Assembly (NCBI GenBank): GCA_963971405.1
Contig: OZ020490.1
Location: forward strand, 18,625,464-18,689,463
DNA from: Psococerastis gibbosa
Lineage: Eukaryota; Arthropoda; Insecta; Psocodea; Psocidae
DNA: 64,000 nucleotides
Reading direction: 5' to 3'
In this document: piece after piece, positions 43,056 through 53,239 of the stretch
How positions within the stretch are numbered: the stretch's first letter is position 1
How the letters are laid out: every line of letters starts with the position of its first letter
The notes under the pieces: generated by a model
Database searches by the model: none
What the model saw: only the letters and a program-made list of their open reading frames with translations
What the model was told of the DNA's origin: nothing
Made by a program: the position numbers and the translations under genes

Positions 43056-44190
43056 TTACAAACTCACACAAGCACTGGAATACATACAAACATATTTAAA
43101 TACGCATACACTATTATACAGGTTGCTCATATAAGAAGATTTAATGAGTAAATACAGTGGGTCTTAATCCGAAACTGACTTCACGTCTAAAGCAGTGATT
43201 GTGGTTCACTGGAGTGGGTGACCAATCGGCTGACAATGTTGTTGATGGCGCTGCTGCCCATAACCGTTTATATTTTATTGATATACAACCAGACCACATT
43301 TAAAACATCCAACCTGTGTGGTTTCTCGTCCCGAACATCGAGAGTGCAAGCCTTCCCCGTAACACGCACCCTGTTCGAAACGGGCAACGGCAACTGTTTT
43401 AAACGGTCCCTGGGCAACCTCGTTGTCCAGTGCCTAATGCCATATTATATTCCATATAATATACATGTTGTAATATATCGGTGCCGTGACATAGCGGACA
43501 ATTAGGGAATGTGCCTGGCTTTAGCTGAGAAGTTTGGCTGTGGATGGTGTCAGAATTCAACCGTTGTGAAGAAAAGGAACAGTGTGACCAAGGCAGTGGT
43601 GTCTGGTTGGACCGGGATCAAACTTGCCCGAATCCTGTTGTCAGTGCCATGGCTTTTTGTTATTTTCTTAAAATTACCGAAAAGAAAAGAAGAAAAAGTC
43701 CAAGAATATTATTTCCAATTTAGTCCTTGCCAAAACTTTTAGCTCTAAAAACTCTTCCCCACTCTTGACACTTGAAAAGTTCACAGGCACATGTCAGCTA
43801 ACTAAGGAGAATTACAATTCTGACGAGCATGCAGTCTCGATTCTAGTCACATACCGACTGTGACCTACATTCATAGGCTGTAAAGTAGAAATTTCAGATA
43901 GGAAACTAACGAACCCGTAAAGGAGAAGTGGGGGTCGGACCTATTGATTTCTAGAAACTACAATAATCCAAGTAAAAAAAATTTGAAGCATTGCAAGTTT
44001 CGGTGAATTTAGCTTATTTATTGAATGAATATATATATTTAATGTCGCATCATAAAATGCAGTATATAATAGAGAATCCACCACTAAGTACCCATATGAG
44101 GCTGGTGTTGCAGAATGGCGTATTATCAATTCTTTGATTTTGCAGAGTAAAACATACTACATAAAGCACAAGTCTTTAAATAAATAACAT
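43056..44190. other. Unassigned stretch with two weak frames
   Basis: Frames at 43218-43505 (95 codons) and 43509-43742 (77 codons) lie in a locally GC-richer patch. The second begins CLALAEKFGCGWCQNST, which faintly recalls the CGWC of PSI domains, but the remaining cysteines are missing. A perfect short palindrome lies at 43442-43462. I do not call a gene. Confidence 0.3.
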
Positions 44191-44194
44191 TTTT

Positions 44195-44520
44195 TTTTTC
44201 CCCCAAACCCAACTATCAAGCGACCTGTTGGGGTGTCTTAATATTAATAACGACTACAATGTATGTGAATTTTAAAGATATCGTTGGAGCCGTATTTGAA
44301 AAACATTATTTTTACGTTTTTCGTGAATCTACATCCAGAATTTCATCAAAATCCATCGAATATTTTGTCCAAAAATTGACGGACAGACCGACATTTCGTG
44401 AAAAACACTTTTATGGCTTCCTGGGACATTATGTGGAGTACCTATATAACACTGACTTTTTAAAGTAACTTTTGGTCACCCTCTAATTTCAGCTTCCTGG
44501 GACCTCAAAACGTGTAAAAC
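44195..44520 (-). mobile_element. HLN-1 fragment (minus), diverged
   Basis: It runs through AACCCAACTATCAAGCGACC, AATAACGACTACAATGTATG, ATCGTTGGAGCCGTATTTG, GACGGACAGACCGACATTTC and GGCTTCCTGGGAC. A duplicated GCTTCCTGGGACCTCAAAAC follows near 44490. Both termini are lost. Confidence 0.82.
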
Positions 44521-44987
44521 AAATCTACCAGAAAAATTGTTTAGTTATAGAATTACAACATTAATACTTATGTACATTACACGGTAGTTACGATGCCTCC
44601 CAATTCTATGAATTGCAAATGAAAAGTTGTAAAACGAGCATTCTAATAATGTACAATGTATTATAGCATTTATGACATGAACCCGCAAGAGCTTACTCTA
44701 TTTTCAGATATAATAAGCTTTCCCAAAATGCGTAAACAAGTACCTATTCGAAAATTCTGAGAAACCGCGTATACTGTGTAACCCTCTGAAACTCACCTTT
44801 TTAAGAAGCCCCACTAAACCTTACGAAGAAAACTTTGGCCCCGTCAATTTCTTCCCCCTTATCAAAATGTCAATAATAACAGAGAAAATGGTACGAGTGG
44901 TCAAACTCACTTCACTCACTCACATTCTAAGGCACTGACCTTATTATCCAGTTAATCTGTAGTTAGCTGAAACAGACAGCAAAACTA
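44521..44987. other. Unannotated non-coding stretch
   Basis: No feature recognised. Confidence 0.4.
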
Positions 44988-45171
44988 TCCCCAATCAGGG
45001 ACGGATCATTTTTCTCCGGGGGGGGGGGGGCGACCGCTTTATACTAGATAGAATGGGCTTTTGAAGGAAATGAAGAGAAATTATTACTCAAGTAAGGGAA
45101 ACGCGATATTTTTCAGGCCACCGCCCCCCCCCCCCCCGAAAACTTTTTCTGAAACCGTCCCTGTCCCCAAT
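44988..45171. mobile_element. hAT-like MITE, family M1 (168 bp)
   Basis: Element 44996-45163 lies between perfect 8-bp repeats TCCCCAAT (44988-44995 and 45164-45171). The tips are CAGGGACGGATCATTTTTCT and GAAACCGTCCCTG. Long G and C runs sit just inside the tips and can pair with each other. Confidence 0.92.
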
Positions 45172-46008
45172 AAGGTTACATTAAAATACATTAATAAGGG
45201 TATATCGGAAGACCTGTCAATGGTAACCGCTGACCTTAATACCAGGACACCAGCAGTGATGATAGGGTCGATACCTTCTGTATACACCTCTTCGATGTAT
45301 TCAATTTTTTATGAGGTTGACAAGGAGGAATTTTCATCTTTTCTTACGACCACACTATAGAAAATTTTCCCCCTAAAACGGGCCTAGCCGATAGGGCAAA
45401 AATGTTCTTTAGTACTGTATCCAGTTTTGTATTCAGATTGGAAATACATAATTCATTCTTGGTTTTTCACTTTTGTGATTTGAAGAGTAGACATTTTCTT
45501 GGGAAACGTAAAACCAGTGAATTTGCCATGGGAACGATATCACCGAAATTTTCACATCCCCCATAATTTATTTAACAAAGGTTTGGTTGGACTTACATTG
45601 CCTTTTATAATTTAGTATCGCAACTCGGAATCTGCCATTCACTCACCCGGTTCATCAAGATGGGTAAAAATTCTAGCAGTTTTAAATCTGCGGAGCATTT
45701 TCTACAAATGTGCTTTAATGAAATTGATTTAGCTCTCTGGCAAGTGCTTAAGCATCGGGCCGAAGTTTTAGATTATAAAAAATATTATTTTTATTTCGAA
45801 CAATTTCAACTTTTGCTATGCAAAGAAAGAAAAAAAGAAAGTTGTCTTTAATTTCAGGTTGGGAGACTTTTGGTCTTTTTGACCCATCATTAATAACATT
45901 AATTATTGTAAACAACAGTTCAATAAAATATCACGACATGGTTTAAAATATGGTGGGCCACGCTATTAAAATCGTAGCTATGTCTGGGACGTCTTAAAAC
46001 AGATGAGA
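45172..46008. other. Unannotated non-coding stretch
   Basis: No gene recognised; a 63-codon frame at 45660-45851 has no motif. Confidence 0.45.
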
Positions 46009-46009
46009 C

Positions 46010-46180
46010 AGAGGACATCGATGGCATAGTAATGGCTTGTTAGTACTTGCGCGAGTCTACATATCATGCGATCGGTGACTTGTCGTAACTCAACACAAGT
46101 ATTACCTATAGAGGCGACTGAAGAGGTTATTCGAATACATTCATTGAATTGTTTGCATAAGAATAATCTTTTAAAAAAAT
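46010..46180 (+). mobile_element. SINE-2 copy
   Basis: ATCGATGGCATAGTAATGGC, TAGTACTTGCGCGAGTCTAC, CTTGTCGTAACTCAACACAA, GGCGACTGAAGAGGTTATTC, GAATTGTTTGCATAAG and an A-rich tail. Confidence 0.8.
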
Positions 46181-46875
46181 TAAACAAAACAAAACAATCC
46201 ATAATAGGGTTAGCATGAAAACAAGACTTTATAGTCTTATTGTTCGCCTTTTGTCTATTTACAATAAAGTCGTTTTTTCATTTCATAATTTTAAGGGCGG
46301 TTCCCATCATCACCTTAGAAGGTCTCGGACTATCGGTAGGGAATACTGCATGACACCGCCTTGCATTGTCAAAAGATGTTGCCGTCCAGTATTCCTGCCG
46401 GACACTTTTCAAACGATGGTGGGACCAGGCCTAAATGTCGGTAAGCACCAGTATTTCTTGATGAACTCACGAACAGTCGAAATTCAACGATAGTCTTCAA
46501 AGCAAGCTTTATCCACTCTCAGCAATCAATAGCTGTGCAAACCCATTAAAAACAGTTCTCTGCTGAGCTAGCAAACATCACAGAGTCGAGATTGTCCATC
46601 ACCATTAAGCTGTTCATACAGTATATAAATCAAATTGAAAAACTGCCATCCCTTATCGCTTCTACGAACGACTGACAGTTTAGTGAACATCGATAAAATA
46701 TATCGATTCTTTAGTATATTTTAGTTAGTAGAAGGTTACTGGTTAGTACTATTGTGCGAAGTGTTGTGCAGCAATAATAATATAAATGGGAGTTTTGAAA
46801 TCTCGCCTCCAGGCCTTTTTTGCTATTTATGTTGTTGTTGTTGTTGTTTCCAACGCCTCCTTTCAGCATTTCTGC
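46181..46875. other. Unannotated non-coding stretch
   Basis: A (GTT)n run at 46830-46847 is the only structure. No gene recognised. Confidence 0.45.
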
Positions 46876-46884
46876 TTTAAGCAA

Positions 46885-47215
46885 CTCTGTCAGCCTGGCG
46901 GGGGGAGAGAGCCTGTTTATTAAAATGAAACACCCTGAGGGCAGACTCCTTCACCTCGGGGGAAAGGGGAGTTGACTGTGACAGGGTGGACCTCCTAATT
47001 ATAGTGGATTCCGAGCCACTTGGGGAATCTAGTAAAGTCACATAATTAATTCGGAGGTGACCAAGACTCGCCACGCACGTAGACTGGCTGGTGTAGTCTC
47101 AGCGCGTTATCATGTCCCACCATGTTCCCCTGCCAACGCTGTGCACACAACCAAGTTTGCCGCAGTTTGAAACATGTTCTGCTCTCGTGGAATCAACATG
47201 GTAAGGCCGTTGGCA
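46885..47215 (-). mobile_element. TAC-SINE, strongly diverged copy (minus)
   Basis: It shares GTGGACCTCCTAATTATAGT, GGATTCCGAGCCACTTGGGG, AATTCGGAGGTGACCAAGAC, CCATGTTCCCCTGCCAACGC and TGTGCACACAACCAAGTTTG with the young copies. It has a ~60-bp insertion after GGTGACCAAGAC. It has lost the hairpin and (TAC)n tail and has no clear target repeat. Confidence 0.75.
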
Positions 47216-49388
47216 TTTATGGAAGAGATTTCATAATATATCGTAAACAAAGAAGACCCTACAGTTTTGACAAAATTAATCAATTCCTCGTTCCACAGCC
47301 GCAAAGAAAAAATATTCCGACGAAAAATTAACCAAAAATAAAAGTCCAGTAAATTTACATTACACAAAAACGTGTAGTGGGCTTGTCCAATTTGATTTTA
47401 ATCCGTACTCATTCCCCCCGATTACACACTCGTGGTTTATAGCAGGCGGTTGCGGGAGCGGGTCTGGCGTAAAATAAACCTAGGATAAACTTGCCATTCC
47501 TTGTTTTCATTGAGCAAAGTGTTTCTTCCTTATAAGCCTCGTGAAACTTACCTTAAAAAGAGACTATGTTTTAAGTAAATAAAGAAACTACATGCTTTTC
47601 TTATGTTTATTTTACGCCAGACCCACTCCAGCAACCTCCTGATACAAACGGGCCCTAATATTGTTAAAATACTGGACCCAATAAATATGGCTCTGAGAAA
47701 AATTAATACCAAAATTCAGATTCAAATCGTATATTTTAAATTAAACAATCCAAATATTTCTTCGGTCGAATAATTATGGTGAATACCCCTAGCAGATATG
47801 TTGAGCTCATGAGTTTGGGTCTACGCCCACGGCTACGCCTAAATGATTTTGATGATAAAACTCCTTAAATCTAAGAAGCAACTAACGACCCTGGTTATTC
47901 GAGCGATTCCTTAGTAGAAAGTTTCAAAAGCTTCTTTGTAATGAAAGTAGGTACACTAACCACACCAATTAGAGGCAAAGTGAACATGCAGGTGGTGCCC
48001 CTATGTGCTGTGTTTGTAATTACTTTAATAACAGCTTTTGAGGCGCAAAATTGCGGACCTGTGCTTTTGATGTCCTATTCAAAGCTGAAAGGTCTCTATA
48101 TATTATTAATCTTCAAAGCCATGAGGCATTTAGTTAATGCGTTCTCGCGGATATTGTGTACATTATCAGCTTACATCTACTTTATGCTATGAGACGGTAT
48201 ACACAAAGCTAAAATGACCCCGGTATAAATAAATAATAATAAAGGAGCATATATGTATATGCAAAGGACGATTTGTCACTTGAAACTGTAAATTCAGGTA
48301 AATGCTTCTAAAATCTAAAGCCTCTGAGATGTAATATTTTAATTATTATTCTTTGATAACATAGGAATCGCGCATTGGCGTAAAGAACCCGCTCCCCTTC
48401 TTACCACGAAGGCTTTCCATATAGTTTGTAATAAAACAAGCTACCTAAGCTCTGGGGAGGGGCCTAATTTCTCCTGGGTCTGGGGTCCTGTTTCCATGCA
48501 AGAAAGTGAGGCATTAAAATAAAATACCTAGAATTCGCGGATCCATTCAGCATTAAGGTAAATCGTTCCAAGCTTTAAGCTGCAACGTTATACATTACGT
48601 AGCTATTGATAAGTTCTATAAATGTTTGGCTAAGTAACAGTAATTATCGGAATTTTGCGATAACGCTCTGTGCTCCCTCAAGATTTAGATTACATTTATT
48701 ACATTATTACATTAATTTCCATGGGTCCTTTTCCTTAAGTGAAACCATGCCCATTTATACACTGCGATTTCCATTTCAGGAGTCTGTTAGAATTCTCTTA
48801 AAAAGCACTTTACCCTTTCAACAAAACTGTAAAGCCTGTCTTACAGAGTTACAGCATATTTTAGCTGCTCAAAATATGACATTGTATAAAATGTGTCAAA
48901 AGTGCGGAAGGATTGCAAGCATTGGATTGTGTGTTAAAAAATAGCATTGGACCATAAACAATTTTGCAAGATTTTTCGTGTGAATTTTACAAGTGGGATT
49001 TTTTTATTTTATCTACGACCATACAGTAAAAAGTTTCTTTTGTTAATTGGTGGTGTAATTTTAATTTACGTTGTACGGTATACTGGCGAATTTTCCTTTA
49101 TTAAAACTGCGGTTAACGACGTGGAAACACGATATGCATGTCTAACAAATAACAAGCTTCATGCAGTTGGAGACGTGCTAGCATGAATTTAATTTAAAAA
49201 AAAAAAACATTTGTTCTAATCTGCATTCTCCAAGCACTTGCACTGAGTGTAGCTGGCTTTAAATCCGTTTTAGGCATATTAAACTGGCCAGTGTCCCAAA
49301 ATCTTATTATATTATATTGTAATTTGACAGGTCTGCTGTTGTAAGAGCTCTATGCTGTTGATTACAATTATATATTATGTATAACTTC
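47216..49388. other. Long unannotated stretch
   Basis: About 2.2 kb. 48372-48500 holds CATTGGCGTAAAGAACCCGC and CTGGGGTCCTG, a weak M3-like fragment. Frames at 47941-48192, 48606-48944 and 48947-49186 (83, 112 and 79 codons) have no domain I recognise. Confidence 0.4.
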
Positions 49389-49392
49389 AAAG

Positions 49393-49592
49393 GCTTTCAC
49401 GGCCGGAGTCGAATGAGGAACCAGTAGAATCCGGGCTGATGGGCCGTGGTCGAAGTGAAAGCGAACTTCCAAACGTTTCGTCAACATCTGCGGCCGACAT
49501 CTTCAGTGGAACTGCGCAGACTTCTAAGATTGTATCTCGGAGGCTCAGCAGCGACTGTGACAGTCGCCCGGATTCTACTGGTTCCTCATTAT
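49393..49592 (-). mobile_element. Penelope-like element end flanked by an inverted repeat
   Basis: GGCTTTCACGGCCGGAGTC opens the region. GAGGAACCAGTAGAATCCGG (49417) and CCGGATTCTACTGGTTCCTC (49569) form a perfect inverted repeat. Between them the minus strand carries CCACTGAAGATGTCGGCCGC, AGATGTTGACGAAACGTTTG, the hammerhead-like core. Another copy with the same outer layout is at 59.39 kb. Confidence 0.65.
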
Positions 49593-49611
49593 ATATTATG
49601 TACTCGTATGT

Positions 49612-50115
49612 CAGGACATGTAGAGTAGTGGTACAGTAGTAGTAGTGTTCGTCGGGTTAATAACGACTTAGGCCTCATATTTGGGCCCATAGAGCTACTC
49701 CGACTCGACTGTCCTATGCCAGCCCATAGGACAGTGGACCTCCTGATTATAGTGGATTCCGAAAAACTCGGGAAACACAGTGAAGTCACACGATTAGTTC
49801 GGAGGTGACCAGGACAAGTCCTACCATGTTTCCCTACCGGCACTGTGCACACTACCAAGTTATCTACATCTTTGAACCTGTCCTGGTCCGCTGGATTCAA
49901 CTTGGTAAGGCGGCCGGCTAAAAAAGTGGTACAGACTCCAACTTTCACCCGAAAGGTTCTTGGTTCGAATCCCACACTTACTACATTTTCTGGTCATGCT
50001 TCGGAGGGCGTGTAAAGCAGGCCATCCGGGCCTTCCTAGTTGAGTGTAAGAGAGGGCTTTATAGCCCTAACTCCACTAGGTTGGCTTAGTAATACAACAT
50101 AAAAGTCACTATTTA
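49612..50115 (+). mobile_element. SINE-1 copy split by a TAC-SINE
   Basis: The head TCAGGACATGTAGAGTAGTG (49612) is interrupted at AGTGGTACAG and resumes at 49925 with AGTGGTACAGACTCC, then CACCCGAAAGGTTCTTGG, TTCGAATCCCACAC, GCTTCGGAGGGCG and the CTCCACTAGGTTGGC end. The split shows the order of insertion. Confidence 0.92.
49627..49934 (-). mobile_element. TAC-SINE inserted in SINE-1
   Basis: The ~285-bp insert is flanked by perfect 10-bp repeats AGTGGTACAG (49627-49636 and 49925-49934). Read on the minus strand it starts GCCGGCCGCC and ends CGACGAACAC(TAC)n. It contains the inverted repeat ACTGTCCTATG...CATAGGACAGT (11-base arms, 6-base loop). About 95 codons remain open on the minus strand. 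Confidence 0.93.
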
Positions 50116-51243
50116 TTTATTTTTTATACCTATATTATATTATCATGTTGTATTCTATTTATAAAAAACATGCGCATTTTCTCTCATCACATTTGCTATA
50201 CTTATGTCAAAAACAAAATGCGTTAATAATTAATTTAATTTAACAAACAATAAAATTGTTCCAAGCATGTGTCGCTTAATTTTCTTGAAAATCGTTTTCG
50301 GTGGATTTCTCACAATAAAAATACGTTTTATAGTAATTAAGCAGAAAAAAATAAGCTTGATAATTTGACTTACGTGAAGTCATTTTTTCCTGGAGGAGTA
50401 ATATTGCATTTTATAGTTACAGTGAGCCCAAAAAGTATTCGTACAGTTACAATTCTTTTAGAAAAACTTCATAAACTGCTTCAATGTAACATCGGCGGTT
50501 TTAAAATATGTATCATTCATAAATCCTTCACAATCAAAATTCACTAACCTAAATTTTTTATTAAATTAACAATGAATGAAATAAAAAATTCAGACAAGGT
50601 GCAAATTATTCCGAAGCTGTGAAAGAATTAGTACGCTTGAGTGCCTACGATGGATTTTGGTTAAGATAATCAACTTTCAAAGCTACAGAAATTTTTTATT
50701 TGTCTTAATAGTAGCCAATGAAATACAATAAGTATATTTATTGTATGAAGCATAGAATACTAGCACACCAAATTCGATACTTAACATTAAATAAACAAAT
50801 TTTATTATTTAATTTACTAAGCAAGTTACTAAAGATTTTACCTATTCAAGTTCCAGAAGTTTATTATTATCATTGCATATCATATTATAGGATAAATTAT
50901 TTTAATTGTTTGTGTTATAGTTGCTCCATGTATATTACTAGGCGAATTTTTAGTCCCCAGAAACTTTCATGGAAAACTGCCCTAATTAAAAAAAAATGCC
51001 TTAATAAATTACGAAGTCTTACCTACAACTTGAATTGACAAACTGTAATAACATGCTCAGTAAAATTTAATAAAACTTAAAAATTCAATAAAGACATCAG
51101 ATTTCGGTGTGTCAATTTCATACGTTTAATATGATATATATATAAATCAAATGTTTTAAGATTATTTCTTCCTCGATTTACCCTACCCCAAAGTATCCAT
51201 TGCATTTTATTTGGTAAAGGAATACCGATGTTTAGATTCAACC
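50116..51243. other. AT-rich non-coding stretch
   Basis: Frame 50718-51038 (106 codons) is AT-driven in composition, with no motif. No repeat recognised. Confidence 0.5.
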
Positions 51244-51472
51244 TAAGTCAGGACATGTAGAGTACTGGTACGGACTCTGACTTTCACCCGAAAGGCTGTT
51301 GGTTCGAGTCCTACACTTCCTACATTTTCTGGCCATGCTTCGTAGAGCATGAACAGCAGGCGGTCCCGGGCCTTCCTAGTTGAGTGTAAGAGAGGGCTTT
51401 ATTAGCCCTAGCTCCGCTAGGTTGGCTTAGTAATAGAACAAAAAGTCTTCCTTATTTATTTAAGTCAGAAAC
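51243..51472 (+). mobile_element. SINE-1 copy
   Basis: It runs GACATGTAGAGTACTGGTAC, CACCCGAAAGGCTGTTGG, TTCGAGTCCTACAC, GGCGGTCCCGGGCCTTCCTA, GAGAGGGCTTTATTAGCCCT, GCTCCGCTAGGTTGGC. AAGTCAG precedes it and AAGTCAG follows its CTTATTTATTT tail, a likely 7-bp target duplication. Confidence 0.9.
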
Positions 51473-51953
51473 CAGTTAAAATAAAAATAAAAAAATTGCC
51501 GACGTACTACTTGTAGAAACAATAAGCTCATTATAAATAACAATAACATAATTTCAAATCCCTCTCATCTACAACCCCCCCCCCCCCCTCCACCTGTCAC
51601 AAATAATTAAGTAAACCATTCATAAACATACCTCCACGCCAGAAACGTCGAGCCCCCTCAAAACACACTAATCAACCAGAAAGTACAAGTAATGCCACCC
51701 ACTTTTTGAAATTTTACCGCGTAATAAAATGCCGCGCAAAACTTGAATGGAATGTAAGCGAAACCGCGTGCTCACCCCACGGCCGAGCTTCCGCAACTGA
51801 GCGTTGCCATCTTTGGTGTATTGGTGCGGCAAATGGCAATATTATTGCAGCGATTCCAATGCCATGCTTACTGCTTACAAGAGCTAACTTTTGTCGAGTT
51901 TGGTCTTATATTTGGATGGAGGTTTATATGATAACAAAGTTTAACTGCATACA
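51473..51953. other. Unannotated non-coding stretch
   Basis: A C run lies at 51576. Frame 51706-52242 (178 codons) crosses an HLN-1 fragment and a repeat X fragment, so it is not a single gene. Confidence 0.5.
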
Positions 51954-51954
51954 T

Positions 51955-52115
51955 TATTGCTTTCCTATTTATAAGGCAAACGGTCGAAATTTTCAATTCC
52001 CCAATTTCAACCGAATTACACGTTTTCAGTTTTTACAATTTCCTATTTTGTACTCGATAGTATTTGATGCAATTCGGCATGTAGGTCAACAAAATTATTT
52101 TCCAGTAGGTAGTAT
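51955..52115 (+). mobile_element. HLN-1 5' fragment (diverged)
   Basis: TTGCTTTCCTATTTATAAGG, ACGGTCGAAATTTTCAATTC, GAATTACACGTTTTCAG and AATTCGGCATGTAGG lie in order, with the microsatellite deleted. Confidence 0.82.
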
Positions 52116-52164
52116 TTTTTTATTTTTTTTTAAATTATTGCAGGGCAATTTATGGAGGAGGACC

Positions 52165-52235
52165 TGTTTTAGTGACCTTGCCAACGATCTCAACTATATT
52201 TTCGGACATTATTGGTATTGTTTCCTAACTTCAGA
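52165..52235 (+). repeat. Repeat X fragment
   Basis: TTGCCAACGATCTCAACTAT, TTTCGGACATTATTGGTATT and GTTTCC match the centre of the 12.76-kb copy. Confidence 0.6.
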
Positions 52236-52758
52236 TGAATGAATGATTATATTGGATAGAGTAATACAATACAATACAATTATAACTAAAATAAAAACCC
52301 TTAAAGTGTAACATACGAGTCATTGCATACATAAAAAAAACAAGTGAGTCAGGTTTTCAAACAAATTAGGCCTAGAGTTACGGTATGTTCCCATTTAAAG
52401 TTTTAAGTTTGTATTTAGTGCGTGGACGGGCTAATTAATTAAGAAATTATAGCCATATTTATATTTTTTTTAGAATGTTCCTGTATTTTTGACGAGATTA
52501 ATCAATTTCTCGTTCCACAGCCGAAAAGATATGAAAATGGCCTTATGAAGATTCGTAAAAAATACAAGCTTTCTAAAAATAAAGGGACTTTTTACTATAC
52601 TGACTTACAGATATTCTGTAAAATGCACTTTATTTCATTTTTCAGGCTAACAATTTAAATAAATAATATAACAACTATTATAATATTTCAGAAGCGATAA
52701 TGCAAATTTTTCTAAAAGACCTTTTTAATCTATTATTACAATTATTATAATATTGTAT
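52236..52758. other. AT-rich non-coding stretch
   Basis: No feature recognised. Confidence 0.5.
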
Positions 52759-52760
52759 TG

Positions 52761-53070
52761 TAAGTGTAACTTGCCGGCCGCCATACCAAGTTGAATCCAG
52801 CGGACCAGAGCAGGTTCAAAGCTGCAGATAACTTGGTCGTGTGCAGAGTGCCGGTAGGGAAACATGGTAGGACTTGTCCTGGTCACCTCCGAACTAATCG
52901 TGTGACTTCACTGTGTTTCCCAAGTTGTTCGGAATCCACTATAATCAGGAGGTCCACTGTCCTATGGGCTGGCATAGGACAGTCAAGTCGGAGTCGCTCT
53001 ATGGGCCCAAATATGAGGCCTAAGTCGTTATTAACCCGACGAACACTACTACTACTACTAAGTGTAACTT
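52761..53070 (+). mobile_element. TAC-SINE, complete, with 12-bp target duplication
   Basis: Element 52773-53058 begins GCCGGCCGCC and ends in (TAC)n. It is flanked by perfect repeats TAAGTGTAACTT (52761-52772 and 53059-53070). It contains CTGCAGATAACTTGGTCGTG, GGTAGGGAAACATGGTAGGA, the ACTGTCCTATG / CATAGGACAGT hairpin near 52957-52984 and AATATGAGGCCTAAGTCG. Plus-strand frame 52791-53084 is open throughout. Confidence 0.95.
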
Positions 53071-53239
53071 ATGTAACATTGTAGTGTGTCATTATCAAAA
53101 ACATTGACAAATCTGAATTGTTTACTTTTAATTATTTTATCAACTCAAAATTGCCCGTTAATATTTTTTTTTGGGTCCTATTATATTCTTTCTACCTATA
53201 ACTGACGTGGTTTGTCTTCATTTTCAACAATAACAGTTT

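Noticed and set aside
43509-43742. CGWC peptide resembling part of a PSI domain
   Set aside because: Only one short cysteine motif is present; the other expected cysteines and splice sites are missing.
51706-52242. Longest frame in the window, 178 codons
   Set aside because: It crosses unassigned DNA, an HLN-1 fragment and a repeat X fragment. No single gene would do so and no motif is present.
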